Shown here in pieces: positions 10,031-22,483 of a DNA stretch of 64,000 bases. The DNA lies in assembly GCA_022495995.1 (NCBI GenBank), contig JAFEMH010000734.1, positions 1 to 64,000 of the forward strand, given 5' to 3'. The translations under genes were made by a program, and so were the position numbers. The stretch comes from Adenophora triphylla var. japonica (Eukaryota; Streptophyta; Magnoliopsida; Asterales; Campanulaceae). The notes below the pieces were generated by a model. That model saw nothing but the letters and a program-made list of their open reading frames with translations. It searched no databases and was not told where the DNA came from. Positions within the stretch are counted from its first letter, which is position 1; each line of letters starts with the position of its first letter.

Positions 10031-12640
10031 TCATAGGAAACGAAGCCGAGATAGTGGCGTGTCGCACTCGGGCACGGGGTACCTCCTTCGAATCAACCAA
10101 GGGACTATCGGGGCAAATCTCATCGAGAATCCCTCGAGTCCGGAGATGCTAACTATGTAAACGTACTCGAGCGGGCGGACCACAGAAGCGATCCGATACA
10201 TCAAGTTCAGCTGTCGTTTCCAACATTTGGAGCGGATTGGAAGGAAACGCTGAACATCGCCATGATGCGGGCACATAAACCCCGATCTCAATCGGAGATT
10301 CGTCGGCATTCTCCAAACAAACTCTCTGGCCCCGCCAGTGAAGAGATTTTTGTGATAAAGGTCAACAAGCACCGTCATTCTCGTGATGAATGCATGGAAG
10401 TTGTATGGGATGTCCTCCACGAGGAACTACCCATTGCACCCCTCTTCTCCAACGAAGAGCATGATGTTTTCTAGTTTGCTCCAACAACGCAACCGGATGC
10501 AATACGACCCTACACACGGATTGAGCGATCGAGATGACGATGAATCTGGACTCTCGGAGTCGAGGACGCGGCGGACCGCAGCGGACCTTTGCATTCACAT
10601 GCTTTCCAGTTTTGAGGACGGAACTCCTTGATCGGGTCACCTACGACCAAGGTTCCAATACCATGGAAATTGTCAAGCTCAACGTCCGGTCTGAGACGGC
10701 TATCCGACAATTGGAAGTTCTTGGTTGACACGACGAAGAATCCCTCGATCAAGTGATTGACGACGACTTCGTCAACATCATCTATTCCGAGATATCCCGA
10801 TGATACCAAGGATCCGGTCCTTATCGTCGGTCTGCAATACCAAGGTCACCCTCGCGGCCTTTGCTGCTCATGGTAAACGAGGCTTTGGCCAAGCGAGCTC
10901 GAGCTCATCACTACTTAAAGTACCGGCCCGGTGGCAAGCCCGTGCCGTCGGTCAAGCTTATACCCTCAGCGCCGCCGAGGCCAAGGGCAACGGCGAAGGA
11001 GACCAAGCTCCTCACCTGCTACAAGTCGAGATCAACCTCGGGAACGCTTGGCGGCCACCCGAAAACATACGCGAAAGTCTTCCCCGCAAGCGAGTCGGCT
11101 TCCGACATAGGAAATGACCACCTCGGCATCAACATGCTCCGGTTCGATTCTGCTCCCGGCCGTCACGGCCGGATTCGAGACATCACGCCGATCGGCCCTA
11201 GCTACGATAGACTTGGCGATCGAGCGAGATCACGAGGCTGTCAACATTGCGGAATTCAATACCCCGTGGGGTCAATCAACAGATATGGGCGAACTTCTTG
11301 GTAATCGAGATCATGGAAGGCCGCATGGAATGTCCCGGTCCAGACTTCCTTCGTCAACGTAATCCAAGTGTTCCGCCATTCGGCGATTTGAATGTAATCA
11401 CGGTTACGGACACTAGTCGAGATGATGCGCACCTACGGAGGCTGCTTAGCTCTCGCAAGGAAAGCCCTCATGGAACTAGCCGCTCAAGAAAGTCGTCTTT
11501 GGGACGAAGATCAAGCTCGAAAAGACCTACGGGGACCGAAGCCCTTAAAGTGTCACGGGCGGCTTCGGACGAGAAAGCTAGAGGCCACTCTAGACCGGTT
11601 CGACCTCAAGAGTTTTGCTCATGGCAACTTCACGACTACCGTCTGTTCTCATCCAACCCCTCTGCGCCGAGGCAAGGGTGGTCAACGGTCCCGATGACCT
11701 AGGAGATGGAACGACACGGCGAAAGAATCCCGGCGCTTACCTTCCCGAGGAAAGCAAGTTCTGTGAAAGCGACGACGAAGAAGATGAAACCTTTCTCTTC
11801 CAAGCCGGGCATGAAGTCAACAAAACCGGACTCCCGAGGGTCACGGGAGGATGGGAACGGATCATTTTGCACTTAAATTGAAAGGCCAACTCGGGGAGGA
11901 AGGTCTATTTAAAAACAAGAGGAGGATGGAAATTCGTCTCGAGCAACTACTCGGGAAATTCCATAGTCTACGGCATTCGTTTACGAAATGATCAAGCGGG
12001 ACGGCAACCGATTACATGGGCGAGATGTTCGGGAAGCCGTGTACTCACCTTCGACATACCCGCCACTCGAGATAAAGCGAGAGGAGAAAACTCTCCCGAT
12101 GGAGGTTTACCTAGGCTGCCGCACGCGGTTCAAAGAAGCACTTGGCTATTCTCACATGGGAAGAAACGCGAGGCATTAACTCTCGACGCGAGGTTCGCTG
12201 CAAGAAGGTTGATACTGAGCCCGGAGCGGAGGAAAACTAGCAAATCACGAGTATTGCCGGACCCGACTCCAGAATGCCACTGAGTATGCTCGGCAAGAAG
12301 GAAAGGAACGCGATATACCGTGAAGAGATCAAGGAGACCGTTCGCTTAAGCCGAGAACTCTCCAACCTGCCCCGGAGGGTTAGCACACGGTTCGGTTCGG
12401 GCAACCATTGTTGTGCACGACATTCGAACAAGCTGCGTCAAGCGCAGGCTACCTCCCCGCGAGAGGCATCCAAGCCGGTATCTGGGACGAGAATCCGTCA
12501 AGCTGCCGAAGCTCCCTGGAATTCATCCCCCATCAATGAGTTGAGGGAAGACATATGGCCCTATGCTACGAGGAATCCTCCTCTAACTATGGCTCAACTC
12601 GGAGCGGCACTGTTCGAAGGGACCAAACTGATGTCGGCGT
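10030..12640 (+). other. 2.6-kb block between the two protease copies, not recognised
   Basis: The block is GC-rich like the coding region around it, with open pieces such as 10534-10728, 10861-11304 and 11422-11697. Short acidic runs (DDDFVNII near 10765; SDDEEDETF near 11770) look like protein sequence. I found no known domain and no LTR or terminal inverted repeats at its edges. It may be extra coding sequence of the ancestor or part of a duplicated gag-protease segment; I cannot tell which. Confidence 0.4.
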
Positions 12641-13910
12641 TCTAACCCGATCGGGTCAAATCCATGCATTACCACCTAAGGCCACCAAAAAGCCGACGGG
12701 CCAGTGCAATCCGGCCGGCCCGAAGACGCAAGTTCCTTGAAAGAGGACCCGATCCTCACCCAGCTCAAGCAGACTCAGGCGAACATTTCTCTTTGGTCTC
12801 TGCTCACCTCCTCTTATCCTCACAAGCTCAAGCTAGAGGAAAGCCTGGCCCGTACCATGGTCCCCGTGGGCGCAACCCCAGATGAAGTCATTCAGATGAT
12901 TGGCAACATCCACTATGGCAACATAATCACCTTCATAGATTTGGACCTTCCAAAATTTGGGGCTGATCACAATGAGCCACTCTACATCACAGTCAGTGGA
13001 CGAGCGTCGCCTTCCCCGCGTGTTGGTAGACGGAGGTTCCGGAATGAATGTCTTGCCCGCCAAGATGATGGACTGCTTGACATCAAGCCCACGAGATCTT
13101 AAGCCTTCGGTCCACCTTTGTCGAGGCCTATGACTCTACTTCCGTACGGTTCTCGGGGTTGCTACTCTCAACATACGGTTCGTGAGCGGGTGATCCCCAC
13201 TTGAATTCCAAGTGTTGGACATTCCAATCACTTTCACTGGCCATCCTGGGGCGTCCATGGCTGCATCAAATCAATGGCATGGCACCCATCCTTCATCGGT
13301 GCCTTAAGTTCATGCAAGGCAACGAGCTAACCACGGTCTACGGCGACGGCGTCACCGAGGGGACCGGCACCAATGACATTCCGGTGTTGGAAATCAAGCA
13401 TAATGACGACATGCCATTAAGCGGATTCACTGCGGAGACCTCCAAGATCCAAATATGCAACGTGGACCTTCCACTGTCTCACGACCGATTCCTCCCGCCA
13501 TGAGGATGATGAAACTCATGAACTTCATCCCGGGGCGGGGCTCGGCAAAAGGCTGCAAGGCCAACACCAAGTTATTGAAGTCAAGGACCACACCACGGTC
13601 CGGGGGCTTGGCTACGTGCCAACAGGCGACATCAAGGAAGGCAAAGGCTCGCCCGCACCAAGGCGACGGCCGCAAAGGGAACCTCAGACGGCACACCCAA
13701 TCTCCGGCCTTACGGCTTTGACCTCGCTCATTACTTCACCAAGGGAACCGACAACGAAGCGAGGGGACCGACAAGGGAACCGCAGCGAGCGAGGGGACCG
13801 ACGGCGGAACCGACAAGCAGCAGCCGAGGGGACCGACGGTGGAAGCGATGAAGATGAGAAAGAAGCATGGATAGTCGTCACGAGACTACGGGAAGAATGG
13901 AACAGCTAGC
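12640..13910 (+). pseudogene. Tat-2 protease, second copy, with G-patch-like motif
   Basis: The linker VLTRSGQIHALPP is followed by DPILTQLKQTQANISLWSLL (about 12748-12805), HYGNIITFIDLDLPKFG (12912-12962), LYIT and VLVDGGSGMNVLPAKMM (13020-13070). LGRPWLHQINGMAPILHRC (about 13248-13305) follows. Every block matches the Tat-1 protein of 28047-29606 in the same order. At 13500-13620 a glycine-rich stretch reads FIPG-GLGK-LQG ... VRGLGYVP across a frameshift, the G-patch-like motif found after protease in Tat-1. The region to 13910 is basic and low in complexity. Confidence 0.82.
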
Positions 13911-14229
13911 ACGGGACCTCAGCGTTTGAGAGGACTCAAAGCTAATCCGATAAGGAGCGTTCCTCGACATCACGGCTCTACTGGACCAGCTGCCACCACA
14001 GTCCGGCATGAGTACACATTCAAGGGAATCCCGAGACTTGGAGGAGCAACTCAAGGTACTCTCCATGGGAAACAAGTTGTTCGGATCAGCCGCCGAGGCC
14101 ACATTCGAGACGGTAAGTCCAAAGCGAAGGAACCGGAATTTATAGAAGACGCTCTCGGTGGACCGGCTCTACTGAGTCTGTTTGAAGAAGTCGTGGAGTT
14201 GCCAAACTTGATCGGCGGGGCTCAGACAA

Positions 14230-15620
14230 CGGCATGATCGCCATGATAGGGACGGCGAAGCCAAGCCTCTCGATCCTCGCACCCTCATCAAGCATCCGGC
14301 AATGCCCTTTGAAGAATTGGGTAACTTTCACCGGACCAAGGGCAAGCCGGGCGAATTGGAAGACAAGTGGGCCCGCACCCACATCTCCACTAAACCCGGT
14401 CTCAAACCCTCGAGTCGATCCTTGTCGAGTCCGATCCTACGAGTCATCCAGCGGCCTTACGCCGGAGGACTATAATGTTGTAGCCAATCATGTATTCCCG
14501 TTCTTGTTTAATGAAAAGTCGACCTTTCGGAGTATCCTCTCATTGCCACTTTAACAAGCGATAAGTTAACAAACAACTTAAAGAGACGTTAATAATTCAA
14601 TTGATAAAGAAGCGAGACACATTAAACGAACAATACATTAAGGAAGTTCTCGAGCGTGTAGTTGACCAAGAGGACAACCGGGCCCAAGCTGCCGAAGAGG
14701 TTATGACCAAAGTGAACTGGGGTCGGTGCAAGAGCCTAAAGAGACACAAGTGGGCGGTTTCTTCGCCGATGCGAGAAAAAGAAGCCACGATAAGCCTCCT
14801 CCGGGAGTATGTTGGCGTGTTCGCCTGGTCATACCGGGACATGCCAGGACTCGATCCCTCAATCGTGGAGCACGAAATTCCCCTGGATCCCGAATCCAAG
14901 CTGTCAAACGAAGCTGCGCAAGATCAAGCGAGTGGTCCTTGCAAGTTAAAGAAGAAATTGAGAAAATGCTCCGAGTTGGTTTCATCGAGTGATTGAGTAC
15001 CCGACTTGGCTCTCCAACATCGTGGCGGTCACCAAGGCCAACGGAAAGGTCGAGATCTTTGTGTGGATTTCCGGGATCTCAACAAGGCCAGCCCTAAAGA
15101 TGATTTCCCATTGCCTAACATCGACATCTTTGGTCGACACCACGGCAAATTTTGAAGTAAAGTCCTTCGTGGACGGGTTATTTGGATACAACCGGATCAA
15201 GATGTCCAGGAGGATCGAGCCAAGGCGCCTTCACCACTCCATGGGGGACATGCGTTACACGGTCATGCCGTTCGGTCTAAGAAGCTGGGGCTACTTACCG
15301 GCGAGGCTGCACTGCAAACCCTCTTCCATGACATGATTCACAAAGAAATCGAAGTATATGTCGACTGACATGATCATCCACTCCGAGGATCGGACATGCG
15401 GCACATGACGGTCTGAGGAAGTTCTTCAACAGACTCGAAAAGCACTCCATGAGGCTAAACCCGGCAAAATGCACCTTCGGCGTCAAGCGCGGCAAGGTGC
15501 TTGGGGTACATGGTTACGAGAAAGAGGTATCGAAGCCGATCCCGGGAAAATCAAGGCCATCATCGACATGAAGCCGCCTCAAACCACGACAAAAGTGAAG
15601 AGCTTCATGGGAAGACTTGA
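14230..15620 (+). pseudogene. Tat-2 reverse transcriptase (broken)
   Basis: Linker parts YNVVANHVFPFLFNEKS (about 14475) and LLREYVGVFAWSYRDMPG (about 14795-14850) precede EYPTWLSNIVAVTKANGKVE (14995-15054). The palm is recognisable in pieces: NKASPKDDFPLPNID across frames (about 15085-15125), FVDGLFGYN, TVMPFGL (15260-15280). The catalytic YVDD has an extra T at 15366 that puts a stop after the first Asp. FMGRL and thumb motifs follow. Six or more frameshifts make it inactive. Confidence 0.88.
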
Positions 15621-16690
15621 TACATCGATCGCTTCATCAACCGGTTGACATCTCTCTGCGAGCCCATGTTCAAGCGATGAAAAAGAATGCCGACATCAAA
15701 TGGGACTCTCGTGCCAAACGGCTTTCGAGAAAATCAAGACCTACTTGGTTAATCCCCCAATTATGTGCCCGCCACATGAAGACAAGCCACTACTCCTGTA
15801 TCGACGATGAGACACGTCAATCGGAGCAATGCGCGCACAAGAACGAGAAAGATTCCAAGGTTGAGCATGCAATCTACTTCGTAGCCGGAAGCTTCAAGGA
15901 AGTGAACTCGGCTACTCGGCATCGGGAAAACTTGTACCGCCTTGGTATGGGTAGTCGGAAAAGCGAAACACTACATGCGGTCGCATTCGGTGCTCTGGTC
16001 TCCAAAGTGGACCCCGTCAGATATCTCTTTGACAAGCCATCCTGTCGATGCGACTAGCCAAGTGGTCATTCTTCTGGCGAGTTCGACATCAAGTACATGG
16101 TCGGAAAATCAACAAAGGGCGAGTAATGGCGAGATCGGTGGCCGACTTCCCGGCTTGGTGAACCTAAGGGTCACGATCCGCAATTTCCGGACGACGGAAT
16201 CTTTTCACTTGACGGCGCAAACCAGCGGCAACTCTTCTTCGATGGGGCAGCCAACAAGAAGGGAATGGTATTGGAATGCTCCTTGTCGATCCCAAGGACG
16301 AGCATACTCCCATAGCCGTCAAGCTGAATTTTGAAGCGACCAACAATGCGACGAGAATCTGGCTTTGTGCGGCGAGGTTTGGAAGCCGCCCTCGGCGCAA
16401 CATCTCGGAGCTGGATGTATATGGAGACTCGGCATTGATCATCAATCAAGTATCCAACAAATGGAAGACGGTAGATTACGGCCTTCGAAGTACCACGCGT
16501 ACATGGAGGAGCTCATTGCTCGGTTCAAGGACATCTCTTTTCACTATTTGCCAAGAGACGGGAACCGCTTCGCGAGGCATGCCACAGCAACCCTCGCCTC
16601 TCTTGTCGAAATTCCCGATGGGAAAGCGGTAAAACCCCTCGAGAATAGGCGGACGGGAAACACCCGCCTATTCTTTGTGAGATCGAAAAA
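15620..16690 (+). pseudogene. Tat-2 RNase H and archaeal-type RNase H
   Basis: The first part (about 15830-16060) shows FKEVNSATRH, the KHYM motif in a shifted frame, and DPVRYLFDKP, as in the tether and RNase H of Tat-1. The second (16200-16640) shows FFDGAANKKG in pieces, LLVDPKDEHTPIAVKLNFEATNN (16276-16344), DVYGDSALIINQV, FHYLPRDGNRFA and TLASLVEIPDGKAV, matching the Tat-1 archaeal-type RNase H block by block. Stops and indels occur every 100-200 bp. Confidence 0.85.
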
Positions 16691-16699
16691 GAAAAAGAA

Positions 16700-17945
16700 A
16701 TGATCGACGAACCACAGTACAATCAGATTTACCGGTACCTCCAAAGCGGAGAAGCTTCCTTCACAAATGAAGATGGAAAATACAAAGAAGGGATCAAAGC
16801 CAAAAACATGATGGCATTAAAACGCTGGCATCCCATTTCGTCATTACAGGGGTATGTTATACAAGAAGCGCCACCAAGGGCCACTCCTTCGGTGTGTAAA
16901 CAAAGAAAAAGCCGGCGAGCTAATGAGCGAAGTTCACAACGGAACTGCGGTCCGCACATGAACGCCCGAAGCATTGACACGAGATCATTCTCCGTATGGG
17001 ATACTATTGGATATCAATGGAAACGGGCGCATCCGGTTCGTCGAAGGCTGCGACAAATGTCAACGGTTCTCCAACCTCAATCACATCCCACCTCATGAAC
17101 TCTATTGCATGACTACGCCATGGCCTTTCGCCACATGGGGAATCGACGTCATCGGCAAGATCACTCCTCCAGGGAGCGATGGTCACGAGTTCATTTTAGT
17201 CGCGATCGACTACTTCACCAAATGGGTAGAAGCCGAGATCGTACAAGGTGCGAATTCTAAGAAGGTGGCCGAGTTCATCCGAGAGAACATCATGTGCCGA
17301 TACGGAGTGCCCAATGAGATCATCTCCGACAATGGGACCCACTTGAAGGAGATTGTGACCAACTGCGGCCGAATTGAGTCACACGTCACAAGTCTTCTCC
17401 TTACGAGACCACAAACCAATGGTGCGGTAGAGGCGGCCAACAAGACTCTCGCCATGATAATCGGAAAGATGACCACCGAGAGGTCGGGAGCGGCCCGAAA
17501 AGCTACATCTAGCCCTGCAGGGATACCGAACATCGATCAAAACCGCCACGGGGAGACTCCGTTCGCACTTACCTACGGAATGGAAGCGATGTTACCCGTG
17601 GAATTGGAAATTCCATCTCTCAGGAGTCCTCTTGGAAAACGGGATCAATGAAGTCGAATGGCTACGAGCCGTCACGACGAACTTGCTCTACTCGACGACG
17701 CAGATTGAAAGCCATGGAACACACTCGAGCCTATCGGAGCGGGATGGCACGAGCATTCGACAAGAAAGTCAAGATCCGAGACATCGGAGAAGGCGACTTG
17801 GTGCTAAAGGAAAAGCCTCCTACGCGAGACCAATCCCCTCGGAAAGTGGGAGCCTACGGATAGGACCGTTCGTGGTACAAAGAATCTTCTCCGGAGGAGC
17901 CATGAAGCTAGCGAGACTTGGACGGAAACCCTTTCGTTAATCCCG
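16700..17945 (+). pseudogene. Tat-2 integrase
   Basis: After a degenerate HHCC finger (about 16890-17070, ending CDKCQRF), the core is open over 225 codons (16974-17651). It shows WGIDVIGKITPPG (first Asp), FILVAIDYFTKWVEAE, CRYGVPNEIISDNGTHL (second Asp), NGAVEAANKT (Glu), then ETPFALTYGMEAMLPVELE. A frameshift near 17630 leads to the C-terminal part (RAFDKKVKIRDIGEGDLV) and a GPY-type end (GPFVVQRIFSGGAMKL, about 17860-17910). This is the best-kept domain of Tat-2; all three catalytic residues are visible. Confidence 0.9.
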
Positions 17946-18424
17946 TGAACGGAAGCAAGCTCCGCAGAATAATTCGTTTGAGGAAGAGCACGAGTCAACT
18001 CTCCTTCCCCATACACCGTCCCCTCGGTAAATTAAAGTGCTAAAGAGTAATACCCAGCTGGATACATTCCCGCTAATGATCCGGGTAAAAACGAGTCGCA
18101 CTTCTTTTGTCTTTGTTTTCTCAAATTCACCTAAAGTGTCGAACTACGGTGACTGAGCCCCTTAGTCCAATTGTAAAAGGGGAACGTGGCGGCCATCTTT
18201 GGTTCGGTCTAAAAAACAAAAAAATACAATAAGCATCAATTGCTTGTGTTTCGAAAAACTCTTTTCATTTAACCTACAAATTCATCACGGTTACAACATT
18301 CTTTGATGAGTTCAAGCACGGTCAACTCTTGACTCGCTACACGCTAGCAAAACTACATAAAACATTAATCAATTAATGTGTACGCAATGATAATGGGTGG
18401 ATACTACGGGACGGCAAGGTCAAC
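17946..18424 (+). other. Spacer between pol and antisense gene
   Basis: This 480-bp stretch has no recognised gene and becomes AT-rich after 18180. It would hold the end of pol on one strand and the 3' untranslated end of the antisense gene on the other. Confidence 0.5.
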
Positions 18425-20043
18425 CTAGTTTCCCGTACTAGGTCCTTCATCCTTCTTCCCCTTCCCTTTTCCCCGGCGAGTGTTCTTCACCTTCGCGGGA
18501 AATATTCCCAGTAGGCCTTCTACAGCTCGGGGACTCTTCCCGACGCCTCCGTCAAGCTTGTGGGTGTCAGCGCAACCCTTTCTCTAGCTCTGTCTCGAGC
18601 CACCTCGCTTCGAGCCATCATTGCGGTGCTTTGATTGGCCTCCCGATCGGCGCTTGCCACATAATCAGCCATGGCATCGCCCGTACGATTCCCCGGGGTT
18701 AGCCCTTGCTTCTGTCCTCCTCAAGGTCGAGTGTCCGGGTGATCGGCACCCAACGGCTCACTCCGTCTCCACAAGATAGCCATCTGTGTCTCCCCTATAC
18801 ACTCTTCGTACCGGTTCGGATCTTGCGTCGACAGAACAATGCCCTCTCTCCGGTGAAAGAGAACCACTGGCGGGAAAGGACGTGTATTGCCACCACCGGG
18901 TGATCGGCAATAGCGTCGAAGGATCTTCCATCCGCAGAGATCCCACCTCAAAGGTAGCGGCATAACTCGGATCGGTCGGTGGCATCTGCTCCCGGCCCCG
19001 TCTTTGCCCTTGAGAACCAATGATGGAATATAGAAAGACGTGCGAGACGGCCCGGCACTCGACGATCAATAGACCCTCCTGAGCGGGCCTGCAAGTCTGT
19101 CACTTCCAATGGAGAACCCACCATCGCAAATGATGCGTGCAAAGTGCGGCCATCCGAGCTCCGGCTCGGCTGATTGCCCCTATCACCGGAAGGACGTCGC
19201 GAGAAAGACCAAGCGTCACAAGACATTGGCACCTCGGGCATCATCTGCGGCCTCTCCCTCAACCACATGGTCGGCATAGCGGGACTCCCTCCCCACATGT
19301 ATCGACTACTTGTCGCCATCCGGCTATGCCCGGGAACGTCTCGCCCAAGACCAATGGCACGATGTCTCCCCACTCCGTCTTTGCCTCACCGGGTCCGGTA
19401 CACTGTGATGGCACACACCCGAGAGACGTGAATGTGAACGAGTAGCAATCGCGCCTGAGCAAACGCGTCCCACGAAAAGACGCTCCCTCGGCTCAGGCAA
19501 ATCTTTCGGGCGGTCCCGAAATGTCAACATAATCGGAATCTGTATCGGCATCCCGTATGCTTCTCAGTAGAGATACCCAACAAAGACACTAGCTTCTCAA
19601 CGGTGGCCATGCCACCGGCCATACGGAAGAACTAGGCATTCCGTCTCGGGTCCTCCCAGAATGGCCCGAGAAATCTTCAAACGTAGGAGTGACTTCGTTG
19701 TACGAAAAGCTGTACACATTCCTCCGTACGTCCCGAGCAGAGACGCGGCTCTCAAAGATCCCAATCGCGCATGAGCTCCTTCAAAGCCCAAACGGATTTA
19801 ATCCAGTAACGACCTTCGAAAAACCTTTTGTTACGCCTCGTGTGGTTCCGTACCCACGGCGAAAGTTGTCCAAATATCGCTCTTGCATCCGAGACGATAA
19901 CTTGGGAAAGGGAGCCATGTCAGAAAATGAAGGGAACCTTAAGAAATGGAAAGGAATTCAGCCAGATGAACAAAGCAATGCGCAGTTTCTTAAACAATTG
20001 CAAAGCTGAAACTGCAATTTAAAGAATCTGGAAATTCATTCCA

Positions 20044-20057
20044 AGTCCGGCCGGACT
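20044..20057. repeat. Internal copy of the Tat-2 palindrome
   Basis: AGTCCGGCCGGACT, a perfect 14-bp palindrome followed by CCCTCTGCAG. The same palindrome and a near-identical right flank occur upstream of the TATA box in the 3' LTR (25290-25303, followed by CCCTGTGCA). Confidence 0.85.
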
Positions 20058-21601
20058 CCCTCTGCAGTTGACTTGGTCAACTCTGCTGACCATTGCCCCT
20101 AAATTGGAAACATTTCCAAGCCACTCCTGTTCACCTTTGAGAAATGCGTCTTTGCCCATGGTTTCATGCAACAAATATCGATTATCCCTTCCGCCCCGGG
20201 CTCGTGCAACAGTGCAAATAATTAATAATTAGTGCATACATGCTTAATTTTTGACCCATTCAATTTTTAATGCATTTCTCATTTTATTTATTTTTGATTA
20301 ACCTACTTCCTTATTTGCCAAAAATAATAGAAGGTGATCACAGAATAAATATGCGAAGTACGGAGTTCCGCCCCAGGCGCCTTTTTGCAAATACGGTTCA
20401 AGTCAAATTTGTTCCTGACAAATACATGCATTTGTCTAAACAAAGCGGTAAAGAAAGAAAGCGGTAAAGGGGGACTACTGAGTCTGCTCGTCATCCGTAC
20501 ACTCGACGTCTTGCTCACGCTTGTAGGATCCGTCGCAAACGGGAACTCGCCAAACTCCTCCCGGTAGGGAATAGGCGAAGGGCCTCCTCGAGTACGCGAA
20601 CTCGAGGACTCCCCTCTCGCGCCCGAGTGCGCGAAGAAGGAGCTCCAAATCCAGCCGTTCCGCCGCTGGCCGAACCCCTGTGTAAAGTCCTCCCCACCAT
20701 TTGTGGGAGCGAGGCGAATCTCTCGGCCTAGACGGCCCCGATCACGGACGTCCACGCTCCTCAGGGAACCGCACCGCATGAACTCCACGAGCCTCCTAGC
20801 GTGGCGGACCACCCGTCCACCGGCCTCATGGCGTCATTGTACGTACGGCCGGATACTGCGAACCCGGGAAAGTCATCGGAAAGCAAGCGAAAGTACGGAT
20901 GCAACATGTGCGGAATGCTACTATCAAATGCGAGAAAATCAAAAAGGTGCTCACCGAAGCATTGGGGTCCGCCACGTATCGTGGTCTCGGCTCGGCGGGA
21001 GCGGGATCACAAGTCGCCTACGCGAACCGTCCGGCCCCTCGTACGCCAGCCTAGCTCGCGGGACCGGAAAATCTCGAGGACCTCCGGGGACCTCGCCCTC
21101 TCTATGCTTGTGTACTGCGGGCTCCTCGGCCTCATCCTCAAGAAAACATCATAGGCGGCCCCGCTATGATGTACTCGGTGTAGTACACGCCACATATATG
21201 TACCCCTCCGGCTCATCCATCGGCATCTCCAGGGGATGCTTTGCATGTACAAAGGAGGATCCACCGGCACCAAGGGAAGAGACCCTGCTATCTTGACGAG
21301 TCACCCTCTCCCCCAGATACATGGCGTCACGGTGAAGTCCCACCGGGAGCTTCCGCCTCCGTGTAGTCTCGCGGCAATGCACTGCGACATGATCGAACCT
21401 ACTCCACCAGGTCAGCTGGATCCTCTCAGAGAACTCCTGGTTCAGTGGCAGAGATATCTCCTCGTATGATACTCGAGTGTCAACTCTCGAAGAGACCGCC
21501 CTCTTCGCCTTCTTCTGCCAAACCAGCATGGCAGGGAACAGGGGACGGTACGGCTCCTTGATGTCCCAAGCCTGCGGACTGAACACCTCGTAGCACCAGA
21601 C

Positions 21602-21693
21602 CTGCCAAGAAAATGGAAAGTTATGTCGGCTACAAAGCAGATACATGCGAGTACATAAAAGAGGCAAGGAAGAGAAAAAGTACGTGAACTTAC
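21602..21693 (-). other. Intron in the antisense plant mobile domain gene
   Basis: Minus strand: GTAAGTTCACG at 21693 downwards, a pyrimidine-rich end, and TTCTTGGCAG at 21602. Removal restores ILD-VWCYE in frame. Canonical GT-AG borders. Confidence 0.8.
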
Positions 21694-22483
21694 ATCCAAG
21701 ATAGGCGTGAAGCAGCTAAATGAGTGCTCCTCTCCCCGCGAGAACCTGTCCAGGGAATGGTAGAGCTCGGCCAGTCCAGCCTCCCCCCACGCAAACCTCC
21801 TCACGGCATCCAAGTCTACCAGCGGCCGAGCAAAGGGAAGTGACAAGACGTGTCGGAAGTCGGGAATAAAGTCGCGACAGCGCAAACCAAAGGAACCCTC
21901 GAGCCGGACGCTCGCGGTCATCCTCGAGGACCCGGCCGGATAAGCGGCGACACCCGCCTCCGAGATGCCTCTCCATCGGCTGTGCCGAATGCCTAAGCCC
22001 CTGGCATCGGTAATATCAAAACCCGGCAGCCCGGACAAGCTGCTCAGGGGTGTAACCATCAACCCACACCGGCGTGTTGCCATAAGTCAGCAACCCAGTG
22101 ATAGCGGCAAAATCCGTGGGAGTCACCGTCGCCTCCCCATCTGAAATGGAAAGTGTGGGTCGTATCCCACCGGCTCGCTCGGCGCAACGTACATGGACAC
22201 GCCCCTCGGTGTATCGGTGTCGCGGCTACAACGGCGATAAACCCGGCCAACCGGAGTCAAGCACCAGTTGCCGCGGACTCCTCTCTCCCTCTCGAGCCAC
22301 GTCCGGGATAATGTCCCACAATGCTTGCACCGCCTCAAAGGCACCCCGACTCTTCTGGTTATGAGTATTAACCGTCCCTGTCCCCTGCAGACAAACAGCA
22401 CAGAAGCAACGTCAACAAAAATGCACCAACGCATGTCAAAAGGATGCAATGCAGATACGGTTCTCATTCATTTCCTACGTATA

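Larger units (their letters stand above)
18425..22260 (-). pseudogene. Antisense accessory gene of Tat-2: plant mobile domain (MAIN-like) protein
   Basis: On the minus strand, RWDTTHTFHF (about 22185), EATVTPTDFAAITGLLTYGN (about 22130-22075), VDGYTPEQLVRAAGF, LVDLDAVRRFAWGEAGLAEL (about 21820-21760) and FTPILD-VWCYEVFSPQAWDIKEP are the successive blocks of a plant mobile domain. ILD and VWCYE are joined in frame by removing a 92-bp GT-AG intron (21693-21602). A long downstream part lacks known domains and ends in a basic tail (KVKNTRRGKGKGKKDEG) with a stop at 18427-18425. A one-base shift before EATV and others later break the frame. Plant mobile domain proteins include the host silencing factors MAIN and MAIL1; the domain is also known from transposable elements. 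It lies antisense between pol and the 3' LTR. Confidence 0.8.
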
